Part shown: positions 36,336 through 49,300 of the stretch, piece after piece | Layout: the number at the start of each line of letters is the position of its first letter | How positions within the stretch are numbered: the first letter of the stretch is position 1 | Origin: Chamaea fasciata | Taxonomy: Eukaryota; Chordata; Aves; Passeriformes; Sylviidae | Assembly: GCA_029207755.1 (NCBI GenBank) | Contig: JARCOQ010000007.1 | Location: forward strand, 45,713,656 to 45,777,655 | Direction of reading: 5' to 3' | Length of the DNA: 64,000 bases | Notes under the pieces: generated by a model | What the model was told of the DNA's origin: nothing | Database searches by the model: none | The model's input: the letters and a program-made list of their open reading frames with translations, nothing else | Program-made: the position numbers and the translations under genes

Positions 36336-39229
36336 CTGCAAAGAGAAAAGAATTAAAAAAAAAAATCAAATATTTGATCTAATGGCACAGCCTTATTTAT
36401 TTAGCAGTTTTTGTCAGGAAAAGCAGTGGGTTTGGGTTTTTTGTCTGACAGAAGTGAAGAATCTTTGCTTGCCAGAGATTATTGCTCCATTAATAACGTA
36501 TTATGACTGCATGATTTAAATCACAATTCTGAGGGGAAAAAAAGTAAGAATGAATGTTTGGTTGCTTTTTCCCCCCCTTTCTCTTGTTACTAGTTAATAT
36601 GGTTTAATAATATCTGGCAATTTTCCAATCATCCCATATTGGAAAAATAAGAATAATAAGAAAAATAATATAGTTAACTCTTAAATAGAAACTTTGAAGA
36701 AAATATCTTGTTTTTGGAAGTAGTTTTCTTTTCCTTTTGCTGTTAAACAAACAGAAACAAGGCTAAAAAGGAGGGGGTTAAACACCCTAGCAACTGTTTT
36801 AAAAATAAAAGGACTTAATCCTCCAACCCACATGACATCAATGCCATTATACTACAAGAGGAAATTAATCATCTTTTCTCCCCAGAGGGGAAAAAAATAC
36901 CCAAAAAACCCAAAACAAACCAACGAACCAAAACAAAGAAAAAAAAAAAAAAAGCTCAGTGTATAATCAGAGTATAACCATTTAAGGGTGTTGTGAAATT
37001 GTGATGGCTAAAACAACAGTTACTGTAATTACCCTTTCTGGACACAAGGAACAACACAAGCAGTCAATCTGTAAGGCAAAGATTACACTAAAATTCAGTG
37101 TTTATTCTCCAGTTACAAGCAGTGCATTTTCATTTCTTGTCTCAATCCCATCAGAGGTCAGGCTGAGGATATTTTGGATTGTTTTGTGTGAGTTCTCAAA
37201 CAAATATGAAAACTTTGCCTCAGCTTCACTATGAAAGCATATGGAATGACAGTTTAGGAGCAGTCTTGCTCTGCTTGAACATACATAAAAACAAACACTA
37301 ATCCGAACTGTTGACTGAACTCCACTGACAGGCTTTCAAGGCATTATGCTAAGATTCTGTGGTAAATGTTGACGTTTTCTGGAACAGGTGGGGAGGCTGC
37401 GTTACTGCCTCCAGCTGCTTTTCAACCCAGGACCATCCCTTTTCTCTGCTTCAGCTTCTGTCAGTGAAACAAAGCTCTGAGTTAACATGTTAAAGAACAA
37501 GCACACACAAACACACGCAGAAACACATCAGAAGAGGGATATTATTTTCTTAAACCATACAGGAGACCAAAACCGAAGACACTTGTTTCCTTTTGAAAAC
37601 TTGTATCTTTGCCCTACCACCGCCTACTTGCTCCTCTGCCCCATGGACAGCTTTAGGATACACAGTGCAACATGCAAAGTGTTTATTAGAGAGAGGAAAT
37701 CTGCACCAAATTCTCTTCTCCAAAAATAAATGAAAAAGAAAAGTCTTCCCCGGTGTCACTGGATGGCTGCGAGTGCAACTAGAAAGTTTCCAATGCCGTG
37801 TGAGACTTGGCTTGAAAGAAAAGGAAAGCAGCCAGCACAACCCACAGGAGCTGTGAGTTTTCTCTGTCAGAAAGAAGAACATCTGCATTCTGCTCTGGTG
37901 GAACAGGAGCATGGGGTCAAGACGCTTCAGGATGGCTTCCAGGGTTCAAGGCCATCCATCCTTTTACTGACCAAAGGTGCCCTGCCAGGAGGCCACAGAA
38001 GAATCTAAGGGGAGACATCTTCCAGCTCCTGAAGTAAAGCAAGGCCCTGATATGGCCAAAAAGCCCAAGACTCAAGGGGCTAGAGAGACAGCAAGCAAGC
38101 CTCTTTGGCTCTCATCTCAGTAAAGCACTACAGCCAACGACTGAGAGATCCAGTGCTGCTGTCAGCTGTGGAAGTTGTGCACCACACTTCTCAAACCAGT
38201 CTGCAATAAGGAGGTTGTTACACTTAGCCCTCTTAAATATGGGACAATGAGTCAGACACATGATAAGCCCAGTAAGTGAATTTTAGGCAAAGGACAGAGT
38301 CAAAAATAGAATCCAAACATTCCAAATTCCACTTCCATGCTCCATCCAAGACCCAGATTAAGAACATAAAATTTCCTTTTAAGCAAGCAATAAGCAAAAC
38401 TAGGAACATTTTTCAGGAGAAAACCTTTGCTAGATTCCTTACTTCTTAAGGCATGGGATAAGCTTATTAAAAAAGCTACACTTAAACACCATCTACCTTA
38501 TTTGTACTTACTGGAACACAAAGTATTTTCAAACTTCTGTTTTTTCATTTATTTCCAAGACAGACTTCTCATCTACCTGGAAAAGATTACTCCCCAAAAC
38601 CCATCAGTTAGTTTAAGCTGAGGGCCATACAATATGAAGTCACTACTGAAGAGTGACCTCAAAACCTTTCATTACTGCTTAGATAAATTTGCATGGCTTG
38701 CCCATATTCTTGCAAAAGCCAGAAATAATCTCACCGAAAAACAGGAGCTCTCACAAAAAATATTGAGAAGTACTCCTCGTTAAAAAAAAAAAAAAAAAGC
38801 CACAAAAAACATTGGGAAGGCGGATTTGCTATATTTACACTGCAACTGAGCTAACTTATAATTTACCAGCAAAAACAAATATAATTTAAGGCAAAACTCG
38901 CCAACTTTGCAATGTTCTCTTTTAAGACAGTTATTTTTGTTTTTCCACAATCACATAACAGAGCATGAATAAAAAGGAAAACTGAAGTGACATCTGGTTA
39001 AGAAACCTTCTTGACTGTTGGGAGGTGTGAAGAGCTTCGTTAACTGTCTGTTCAGATGTGTCATTAGTCTTCCCATATACAGAGCAATCACGGGAAAGGA
39101 AATCATTGGAGCTCAGATCCGACGGTTAGTGATTAATTTCCATCTTATGATACTTGTCGTGCTGCTTCACTACCTCCACCAAGCCGAAAGTCAATAGTGA
39201 CTCCAATCAAAAACCAGCAAGGAAAGGTC

Positions 39230-39248
39230 AAAAAAAAAAAAAAAAAAA
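39230..39248 (+). repeat. Poly(A) tract A19
   Basis: This is the longest homopolymer in the window. No retrocopy precedes it. Other tracts are A16 at 8681-8696, A17 at 38782-38798 and A15 at 36939-36953. Confidence 0.9.
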
Positions 39249-39264
39249 TCTCTGGATTACATTT

Positions 39265-39278
39265 GTCTCCCAGGCAAC
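39265..39278. promoter_or_regulatory. Single RFX X-box-like site (GTCTCCCAGGCAAC)
   Basis: On the minus strand this reads GTTGCCTGGGAGAC, with a perfect GTTGCC arm and the same degenerate GGAGAC arm seen at sites 2 and 5. It is isolated and follows an A19 tract, so it could be a chance match. A GTTGCCATG half-site also occurs at about 39756. Confidence 0.35.
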
Positions 39279-42200
39279 AAGTGACTGAGGAGTGGATAAC
39301 AGCCCCCTGATCTCCTCAGCACTTGGAGTGCTTTCAGACCTTCCGACACCACATCCTCCCAGGGCCAGGCACACAGCCACCTCCTTCCTGCCAAACACAG
39401 GTTACAGCTTCTGCACTGATTCCTGGTTAAGGAGATTAAAAAATGGGGAATGTCACTACAAGTCCTCTTCATGTGGTCCAAGAGTAAACTATAGTTGAGG
39501 GTAAACTATTTCAGAGGTGCTCATGGGGAGAGAGAGAAACATAGTTACCCCACGAAAGTTTCTGACTGAATAATTTATTTTAAAAAAAAATCCTGATTAT
39601 CTTTTATATGGAGAAATTGCTACTCCTTTTTATGTCACTTAATATATATGTAGACTGCACAATACTGTGTACTAACTCCCACTTTATTAATAAATTTGCT
39701 GTCTCATATCTCAAATTTCCAATTCTGATTCCCTCCCAGCCACTAAAGTCAGTGCGTTGCCATGAAAAGGTACATGATACACTCAATGTTCAACTTGGTT
39801 TTTTTCTTCCAATGGGTTGCATATGAAAGTTTTAAAATACTACCTTACACAACCTATTAGTATGAGGTTCGGTAGTTTCCTAGTAGAATTGAAAAAAAGA
39901 TTGAAATTTTTAAATTATTAAAATGCTTCTTGTCAGCTCTTTCTGTTATTATAGCTGGGAATTAATAGCATTATCCACTAGTAAAACTCCTCATTATAAA
40001 GATTTTGCCTGCATACACCTCACACCAAACTGCCTGGTCTCAAGTATCAGCCACAGCCTGCCCTAAGCTCAACTAAAAGAATTGTGTGTTGAGCTCTTTC
40101 CAAAACCAGTGGCTGGGAAAAAATACACAACCCATTATATTGGGTTTGCATGGCCAGATTTTGGTACTGCAGGGGCTACATCCATCTATATAAAATTCCA
40201 GATAGTGTTTATTTGAAGAACTTTGTTCCCTGGTTATTTTAGCACAAACTTGAAATGTGTTAGGAACGCAACCTTTTTCACAGAGTTGTTCTTTTCACTG
40301 CCATAAAAACAAGTCTGGCCAAAAACAAAGCTTTGGGAAGAGAGTGGATACGGAAACCACCAAACATGGACTCAGGGAGATGTTGGCATTTCCAGATTTT
40401 CCATTCTGAACCTCTGGTAACATGTTCATTTTGAATCTGCACCAGGGAGGAGCAGCTTCAGGCACCCATATCTGTCTCAGCATCATCACCACCAAAGATG
40501 GTCCCCAAGGGAACAGAACCCTACGGGCAATCTGCCAAAAGGGAGATTTTTCTCCTCCGTGATGCCTTGTATGTGCCTGGGCCTTCTTCTCTAAGTCCAT
40601 TTCAGTCATTTTTCTCAAAGAAAACGGTTTTTCTCATACAATTTGATGTAATTTACACTCATTAAGCTGGCTCACATGACAGGTGTGACAAACATCCAGA
40701 GAGCTGTGGCAAAGCAGGAGGTGGATTTATGTGGGGAGCCAGGGAGGGGAATGGAAGCTCTCCCCTTCTGCAGCAGGAGCCCTGGTGACATCCTGATGCA
40801 TCTTGTGAAAGAACACACTGAAAAAGGAAAAGCAGGACTCTGGACACAAAGCAACTTGTAAGACAAATGGCAAAACCAGTATGACATAGAGCAGGGGTAC
40901 AGGGAGAGCTGGGGTGAGCTGGGCAGCAAGGCTGGCATACAGCCCTGAGGGAAAGGCCAGGCTGTGCGTGGGAAACCACAGACACCGAGAGGCTGTGCAC
41001 CAACACAGGTGCCTGGAGGCTGGGAGGAGAGAAAGCAAAACAAGACACCCACGAGTGACTCCACAGCTCCTATCAGGCACCTAAGCTATGCCAGCAGGCT
41101 GAGAATTTTAAAACAGCTCTGAGTTAAGGACCTTGCTACTCCCAAACAACAGGTGCCCACTGAGTAGATCTGTACTTTACTTCTCCACTATCAGACCAGG
41201 AGGGGACGAGTGGCCATGGCTAGGCCTTCTTGAACCAAAGTGATCAGCAGTATGAATCAGGCTGCTACACAGACTGAAGGGGTACAGGTGTACACCATCT
41301 GAGAAGCATGTCACATTGGCTTCAGTAACCCGAAAAGCAAAGAGAAAAAGCAGAAATTTCCCATTACTCAAAAAAAAGGCATTTCCAACTAACATGTGCA
41401 GCCCCAAGCCATCAAATACTGCAATCGCATCACTGTGACATCTGTCCCTACCTAACTCAGTGCAGGTTGCTGCAGTCATTAACATAGGACCTGTGAATAC
41501 CATTAAGGACACCTTCAGTGATTAAGAACGTTTTGTTGTCAGTAATTCACCACCAAAAGGTTTTCTTCTGTTGTCACAAACAGGTGATCTCTTTGCATGT
41601 AATAGTGGAGAGATTACTGGGTATTAAAGGTTCTTACTTTAAAGAAATATTTATCCTGAGCTCATTGTGTCCAGTTATGCTGCAACAGCAGGCTTGAAGC
41701 AAACCTTTCACACAGATTTGCCACCAAGCTTATCCATGGGAATGCCCAACAGCTTCTACAGGTCCAAGTGTTCAACATAAGCACAGAAGGGTATCTACAG
41801 GAGCAAAACAAATTGTATGATAGAACTATGCATGTCACCACAGAATTTAAAACAACCGTTTGAGTAACTACATCCAGGACCAGAATCTGAAAAAGATAAC
41901 TGTTTTAGACCAGAAGCACATTATCTCAACTTCTACAACTGCACCACATCTAATGTAGCAGCACAAAGCCATCAGCCACCTTGCTGACACTGCTGTCACT
42001 GCTGACTGCTCACACTTGTGCAGGAAGCCTCTGGGGGTGGTGAGAGCACACCCAAGGCTGTCAGGCTGCAAGGACCTGCAAAAGCACCCGAGAGAACAAG
42101 GTGTGATGGAAGAGCCTATCCACAAAAAGAGCAGGGTACTTCACTCACCACCTTACACTGCAGTCGCCCGGAAGACAGAGGCAATTCTGGAAACTGTGAC

Positions 42201-42748
42201 TAAAACAAGTTTCTGGTTGGTTCCCAGGAACAGCAAACTATCATCAGGAATTCCTCCTAAACACCAATTTCCCTTTCCTCACCCTATGAAAAAATATATT
42301 TAACAAGAGAAGTGAGGTATTTCCATGAGGAACTGGAGAAGCAGAAAGAAGGCAAGTAAAATACTTTCTAAGTTGCACCTTATGACACCCTGTCTACGGC
42401 TCTGAAGTGCACCGAGAAGAACTCAATAATCACTCCAAAATCCACCTCAGGAGAGAATGACTTGCTTAAGTAACTTTCTTGTGCTAAGAAACCTGCCAAG
42501 TGACTTCAAAGCCATCTCACAATACAACACAGATTACACATACTTCACTAAATATACCTCTACTCTTGAAGGTCAGCAAGCATTGTGCTGGCACTATGGG
42601 AAACAAGTGGTTCATGATTGCAAAATTCACCAAGACTAGAAAATGCAACCCTGTTGTGACCACTGATGCTGTGTTGAATCAGCACCACAACAGCAAGAGC
42701 AGAGATGTTTTTCAATATCCAAGGAGACAGAATCTGTGCGACCAGGAA

Positions 42749-42785
42749 CGCCATTCACTTGCAGCTCTGCGCCATTCACTTGCAG
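42749..42785 (+). repeat. 21-bp-period partial duplication
   Basis: CGCCATTCACTTGCAG occurs at 42749-42764 and again at 42770-42785, separated by five bases (CTCTG). It is a small local duplication. Confidence 0.88.
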
Positions 42786-43310
42786 ACAGTGGCGACAAGA
42801 AGAACATGCCTTACTTTTTTAGTTCAACTACCCATCCCTCATGTTAGTATCATGCTCCTCCAAATGAAAGGTATCACTCCTAAAATAGAACCAACTCAGA
42901 ACTGTAGTTCCTTCATTTACATGAGGCAGAATTAGCATAATAGTATCAAAACTTGGAAAATATTTTACAAAATAAATTTTAAACTATTTGCCTGGCAAGC
43001 GCTCAGGAAGAGTCAAGATAAGATGCCAAAGCTGGTCTGCTGGTCTGTTTAAAACTCTATTGGTTATCTTTACTCATTGGTATTTCAAGTTATCAAGAAA
43101 AGTCGTAATGTTGCTTGCTCTGCTCTCCTACACACTTTTAAGTAGTTTTTTATGGGTGGTCACAGATGATGCTAAAACTTTATCTTCTATAACAGCTTCC
43201 TTATACCTTGCACTTGAGTCTGGTGGGTTCTCTAGTTATTCCTTTTTTTAAGCAGTTGAACTTACTTGCAGAAACACACAAAGAAAGCACTGAATCATCT
43301 GAGGTCCACT

Positions 43311-43381
43311 AGGTTTTTTCTGGGTTGTTTTTTGGGGGTTTTTGTTTGGTTGTTTGGTTGGTTTTTGGCTGTTTTTCTTTC
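43311..43381 (+). repeat. G/T-rich low-complexity stretch
   Basis: The sequence consists almost entirely of T-runs broken by G-runs (TTTTGGGGG, TTTGGTTGTTTGGTTGG). No coding or regulatory signal is visible. Confidence 0.75.
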
Positions 43382-46300
43382 AATTAAGTAGTACAACAGC
43401 TAAGGAATTCTTAAAGAAGGAAAAACAAAGCCACTGCCAGTGATTCCTATTATTACAAAACACATTCCTCAGATTCACTGCAATCTTACATAAAAATTAC
43501 AAATAACTGTTCATGCAGTTTAAGGGCAGATTTTCTTCATTCTCTTTCTAGCACAGAGCAGTGAAATTCTCTACGTCCAGCTTTAAAGAATTGCACTATA
43601 GACCTTGACTGCATTTTAATGACAGTGACAACTGCTTACTAAGCTTTTAATTTTCATAAAAATCCCACAACCCATGAACTTAAGAGAGCCAGAAATTTCC
43701 CCAGCTCTTCCAAGGAAAGTTTAGCAATGTTAGGCGACAGCTTGACACCAAGCAGAAGTAAATCTGAAGTAGTATCTGCATGCAGCATAACAAACCCCTC
43801 ACAAACACTTCTGCATGTTTTCAACCTTTTCTCAGTAAAGCAGCACTCACAGCTCAGCTCAAGCACAAAGGTGAAGAAGCGTGACGAGAAGAGACTAGCT
43901 AAAACACAATTACATGACCATAAACATATGCTCATCTAATGCATGAAATTAAAGTTTTGATGTGAAAGCTTGCTGGAGTACAGTGTTCAACCCAAGTAAG
44001 CCAGTTGCATCAAAAAATCATCAGCATTTCTCAAGAAAACAAAAGGTTGGAGCTTTTTAAATCTTATTTTGCTCCAAGTAAAAACATCCATTACTTCAAA
44101 TCATGCAAGTCCAAGTCTTTGTTTTCACACTCGTCTCTTGGTATTTTAGCTCACTTGCCCAGTGAGGTACCCTAGACACCAACCCAGCCATCAACCTTTT
44201 ATTCTCCTTATCTGACTTTATGAAAGTGGCCTGGTTCTTCCCCAAGTGATGCAGCCACATGAACCACCTCCACGTCTCTGCTGTTCTTCCAGTTACAAAA
44301 TGGGCACTGTCTTTCTGACTGGAGAAGCTGGGTGGGTATATTACTTCCCTGAGAATGGAAGTATGGTTAGAGAGGGAAAGGACTACTAGTATCATCTCAA
44401 AATGAAATAAAATAAAAAGGAAGCCAAGCATACAAATAAACAATGATACAAGAATAAAGAGGCCAGATCAGCACTGAGAAGTAACAGCTGAGAAAAGGGA
44501 AGGCTGTGGTACTCCACAGTCAAAAAAAACTCAACCTATTTCTGAGGCAAGATGCAGCACAACATCCTGTGACACAAGAAAGAGCTATCAAAACACACAA
44601 GGTGCAGTGGTCTTCCAATATTAAATGAGATCAAGTCTCACCAGCACAAGACATATCATCAAAAGTTGTCTTTGTACCTCTGGGCTTGTACATACTATCA
44701 GAATGAAAGGCCCTGCCCTCTGTAGCAGTGCCTTCTGAGGCTGCCCACCCCCCACCCAAACCTGCAGAGAGCACCCCATTAGCAGTGTCACAGGCACAGA
44801 TCCTATGGCTTTGTCTATCTGTCACAGGTAGAGCAAAGAAACAGCAGGCATGGGACTGACTGCTTTGGGGTTTTACACAAATGGGCTTTTCAAGCAATTT
44901 TTTTAACTCAGCACTTCCCCTCATGTGTACAGAGAAGTTAGAAATGTCTTCTAGTGCATGACCTAGACACCCAGCAAGTCTGAGCTGCAGCCAACACTGC
45001 CCACCCAAAGCATGTCTCCAGAGTCCAGGTTCCTGATTCTGCAAGAAGTACTTCAACACCAGGTCTGGAATGATTCTCTACTATTATTTCAGTCACAGTG
45101 ACCCACTGCCCATAGGCACAGTTGGTCCGCTGCTCCTCCAGCATACCATTAGTACAAGTAAGCTCATACAAAATGACTGCTAACAGCCAGCAGTGGATCT
45201 CCTACACCACATTAGCTTCCCACTGCTCTCATTATAAAACAGTTCCTCCAACAGGCTCAGGAAGTGCTGCATTATGTTGCCCAACTCCAAGAGTCGTATT
45301 TAGCTTGTTAGGTATCTCCTTACCACCCTATAAAGCTATTAGGCTGCCACAAGGAAACCCTGCAAGCAGTTGAAGAAAGCAGCGCCATTGACCGCCCTTA
45401 AACAATGCCTGCCTCCTATGTAAAGTTGATGCTGTTTCATGCTGGTACCTAGCAACCCCAGATGTTGCCCAAAGTCTCCCCAGGCTAGGCAAAGTCTAGG
45501 CACTGAAGAAGATGGGCTGAGACACTGTGAGGGAGGAATGAAGTGCAAGAGCAAACAGATGCAGGGACACTGGGCTGGAAAAGCAGGAGAGCCTGGAAGA
45601 CAAGCCTGTTATCATGATGGGCCATCACACTCGAGGGAGATTAGGCAGCAAGAAATATTAATAATGCTGCTTCACCCTATAGAATTTCTGTGTATACATG
45701 GAAAGTGTAATTAGTCCTACACTAACGAAAAGAAAATTGAGAAGACGCAGAAACAAAAGAATAAAAAAGAAGTCCTCAAGGTTACCTATAAAATCCATGG
45801 CAGAAAGGAAAAAAAAACCCTAGACTCCAGACCAATAGTCCATTTAGTGGGGTGTGCTAATTTCAAATTAGAGGTGCACTCATTTAAATACCCACTGGTT
45901 ATCCATGCCCTTCATATTATCTACCTTATCTACAACTGGAAGAGACATAAATTGCCTTTTCTTACAAATGTATAGTTACATCATATATGAAAACCTAGGG
46001 ACAATTTTAAAACGCAACCCTTCACAGAACTGATATTAAAAAAATTATTCAACACTTATATCTGTGCTAAAGGTTTACAGGTCACTTTTTGCCTACTGCT
46101 CAATTAATGACAAAATAAGCCAGTGAGTGAATTTCCAGGGGAAGGGGTTAACAGCTAGCAGAAATGTGTGGAAGGGAGTAGGTTGTACTAAATCTTCTAT
46201 CCATGACAAATAAAAATAAAAATAAGGAAGACCTGACAAAAGCTAATGGATTTGCACCATTTCCCTCATAACTGCTTATTTAATGTATGGTTTTTCCTTG

Positions 46301-49300
46301 CTTAGTGTTTAATATTGGTTTGCACGATGAATTGAGAGAAAAACCAGGCACTTTGATAAATGGTTTGAGAGGTTCCTCGGACCTGGGGTTTCCAGGTGTT
46401 CCTGGGCTCTTTGCAGAAACAAAGCTGTGCTCCACCCCAAGCCCCACTCAGCAACCTCAAAAGATCCCTGACACCTCCAGCAGGCACACAAGGAAGAATA
46501 ACCATACTCCTGCAATGGAGACCTCAGTGCTACCCACATCCATCAACCCACACATTACTTCGGCTACTTACACACACATTCTACTCTGTCTGTGTCCCAT
46601 TTCTACGCTAGGTTCAGGGATACTTATTTTTTACTATCTTCCTTTTTCCTCCTCCTCTTTCTCATGGCTGAATGAAACCCCAGAAAGCAAAACAAAACAC
46701 CTCCCCGTGCTGTAAACATCCTCCAAAATGAAGCAACTCATGACTGCAGTGAAGTTTTCATCTCGTTCACACAGCCCAAACCAGCATAAACTCATCAGGG
46801 CAGGCCCTGGCTTCAGCAGCCTCAACAGCCCAAATGTCATAACCTGAAACCTCATGGACTGAAAAAAATCTGGGACTTTACCGCGACTTGGCATTTTTGC
46901 AAGCAGCCTACACAAATCCTCCTTCTACCCAAACACCAGGTACTACCACAAGCCCCTGGAGAAATGCCTCCTAAATTAAACAGTAAGATCAATGGCTCTG
47001 CAATGAAGACAAACCAGGAAGACCAGTTCAGCTCTAGGAGCAAACTAGCCTCCTGTGGGGAGGTCAAAACCCAGCAGCTACCGCACAGACACTCCTTAGA
47101 CACTGGGCACCTCGGTGGGACTAGAACTGCAGTGCCTGTGGGAGAGGGCTTTCCTCACCTAGTGGGATTTGGCATCTCATTTTTACTGTAACGCAAACCG
47201 AGCAAGAAGTCTCACCTGAGAAGCACATCATTGAAACTTACACATGGCCAGAGTGCAGCATGCCCTCACTGGGACCACTGCAGAGTCAAGAGTACTACCA
47301 CCAACGGCAATAACCTCTTCCTGCATCTTCTGGAGTGCTGGCTATAAAAGCCTTCCTGGGAGAGTCAAAAACACATCTCAATTGCACCAGAGCCTTCCAA
47401 CATAGGGAGCTCCAATTCCAAGATGGCAAGGAAATTATATATGCAAGCAGAGACAGGGTGCGGGCTACTAAGCTTGTCTCCATTGACTGCCATGTTGCAG
47501 GTCACTACAAGCACCCTCTCCCCAGTCCCAGCTGTAGCTTTGGTCTCCTCTGGTGGACCTGAGTCCACAAAGCTTCTTCCTATACCAGCTCCAGCCCATG
47601 GATGGCTGGAGACAGCCAGGGCCATAGCCTTACCACAAGCACAAACAGGAGACACTGTGGCATGTGGGTTAAACACAGCATTTCCACCCCGGCAGCAGGC
47701 ACAGTCCCCTCCACGCTCCCTGAAAGAGCAGGGCACCAGCCCCTACTGTGCCACAGCTGGGGAACCTGCACCCAGCCCCAGGAGTTGAGCAGCCTGCCAG
47801 GATGTCAGGGAGAGAGAAACAGGTAAGAAGCGTCCTTCTCAGCAGAAGCGTGCAGTGGCAGGGGGTGAAAGAAAGCTACATTGTCACCAAATCATCCTCA
47901 AGGTGAAGTAAGCTAAAAAGAATGATGCAGGAACTTTTTGTTGTGGGAGCCATTAATTCAGACATACTTATATTTTCTTCCACTTTTACTTTAAGTCTGC
48001 TGCCGAAGCAAAGGCTTGTAAAAAGAGCAAGATGAACTTGCTTAGTCTTCAAAGTTTAATTCACAGTAAGCTTCATTAAAACTGTAAGAAGACTCTCTTT
48101 AATATTTATCTCCACACAGCCATCTCAAAAATAGACTTGACAACTACAGGAGATTTTGTCTTGGGTTTTTTAGGTGGCTGCATTTTTGCAGTCATGGCTA
48201 CACAGGTTGCAACTGGTAAAATACTAAAAGTGGCAAACACAACAAAGCTTGTCATAGAAAACTTCTGCAGCATGAGCCACTGAATCAAGTGTATTTTAGA
48301 GTGGATAAACAGGCTTCCCTAAGCACTTCCACCAGTAAAACAGATTTGCAATTGTGCAGATAGTTTGCTATTAAACACAGCAAAGTGATTGCATTAGAGA
48401 AATAATATCTGAACTCACTGCTGTGCAAAGAAGGAATATTTGAATCTACAATTTTTCCAAGGAAGCTAGTGAGTCCCTAATCAAAACCTGTATCTTGGCA
48501 AGAATAGAATTCACAGGTTTATTCATGTTATTTCCTGGGCAGACTAGTTCTACATTAGCAGAGCATTAATCAAAGTCTAAATACTTAACCAAATCCTGAC
48601 TCAATATAAATTATTCCTCTGTTTAAAAGTCCACCTCATTTTTCCAGATGCCATTCCAAATCCCACAATGATTTTGCTATTTCATAGAAACAGTAAAGAA
48701 AAAGTGAGTTTCCTCAAATTCCCAGGAGAGAATCAAAAGGCATATGACAGCGGCAGCAGCAGAGAGCCAGCCTGCAAACTCACTGAAGCAGACCCAGCAG
48801 AAATAGAAATGTCCCTCTTCAGGGCACTCTAAGCTGGTAGCAAACAGGATGTGAGCATCAGTCACTGTGTGCAGTTAAGAAGTTATTCAGAATAGCAAGT
48901 TCAGGCACAGACTGGGTCTTTGCCTGGTAAGGAAAGAGTGGGAGGAAGGAAGGGGTAAAAAACAGCTTTCAACCCACACACCACTGCCCTGCCTATTTGG
49001 GTTTTCCCTGGCTTCTTTTTAACTGAGTTATCTCACAAGCAGTCGTTTATCATTTTCAGGTATGATGTTCACAGGATGTTCCCATGAAATAGGAAGCCTG
49101 TGTGTGTTTGTAGTGTACCGAAATGACAGGCTCCACAGGCAAATGAGACCCTGTACAACCTCAGCAGCACCAGGAGCCCTGAGAGGAGGACTGGGACACT
49201 TGCTGAAAGACGCACCATCTACAGAAAAGGACTGATGCTCATCTTGAACAGAACAAGGAAAGAAACAGTTAGGAGTAGCCAAGGGGAAAAGAAATTGGAT

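Noticed and set aside
39230..39248. Poly(A) tract as the tail of a processed retrocopy
   Set aside because: No mRNA-like or SINE sequence precedes it on either strand. The other A-tracts in the window look the same.
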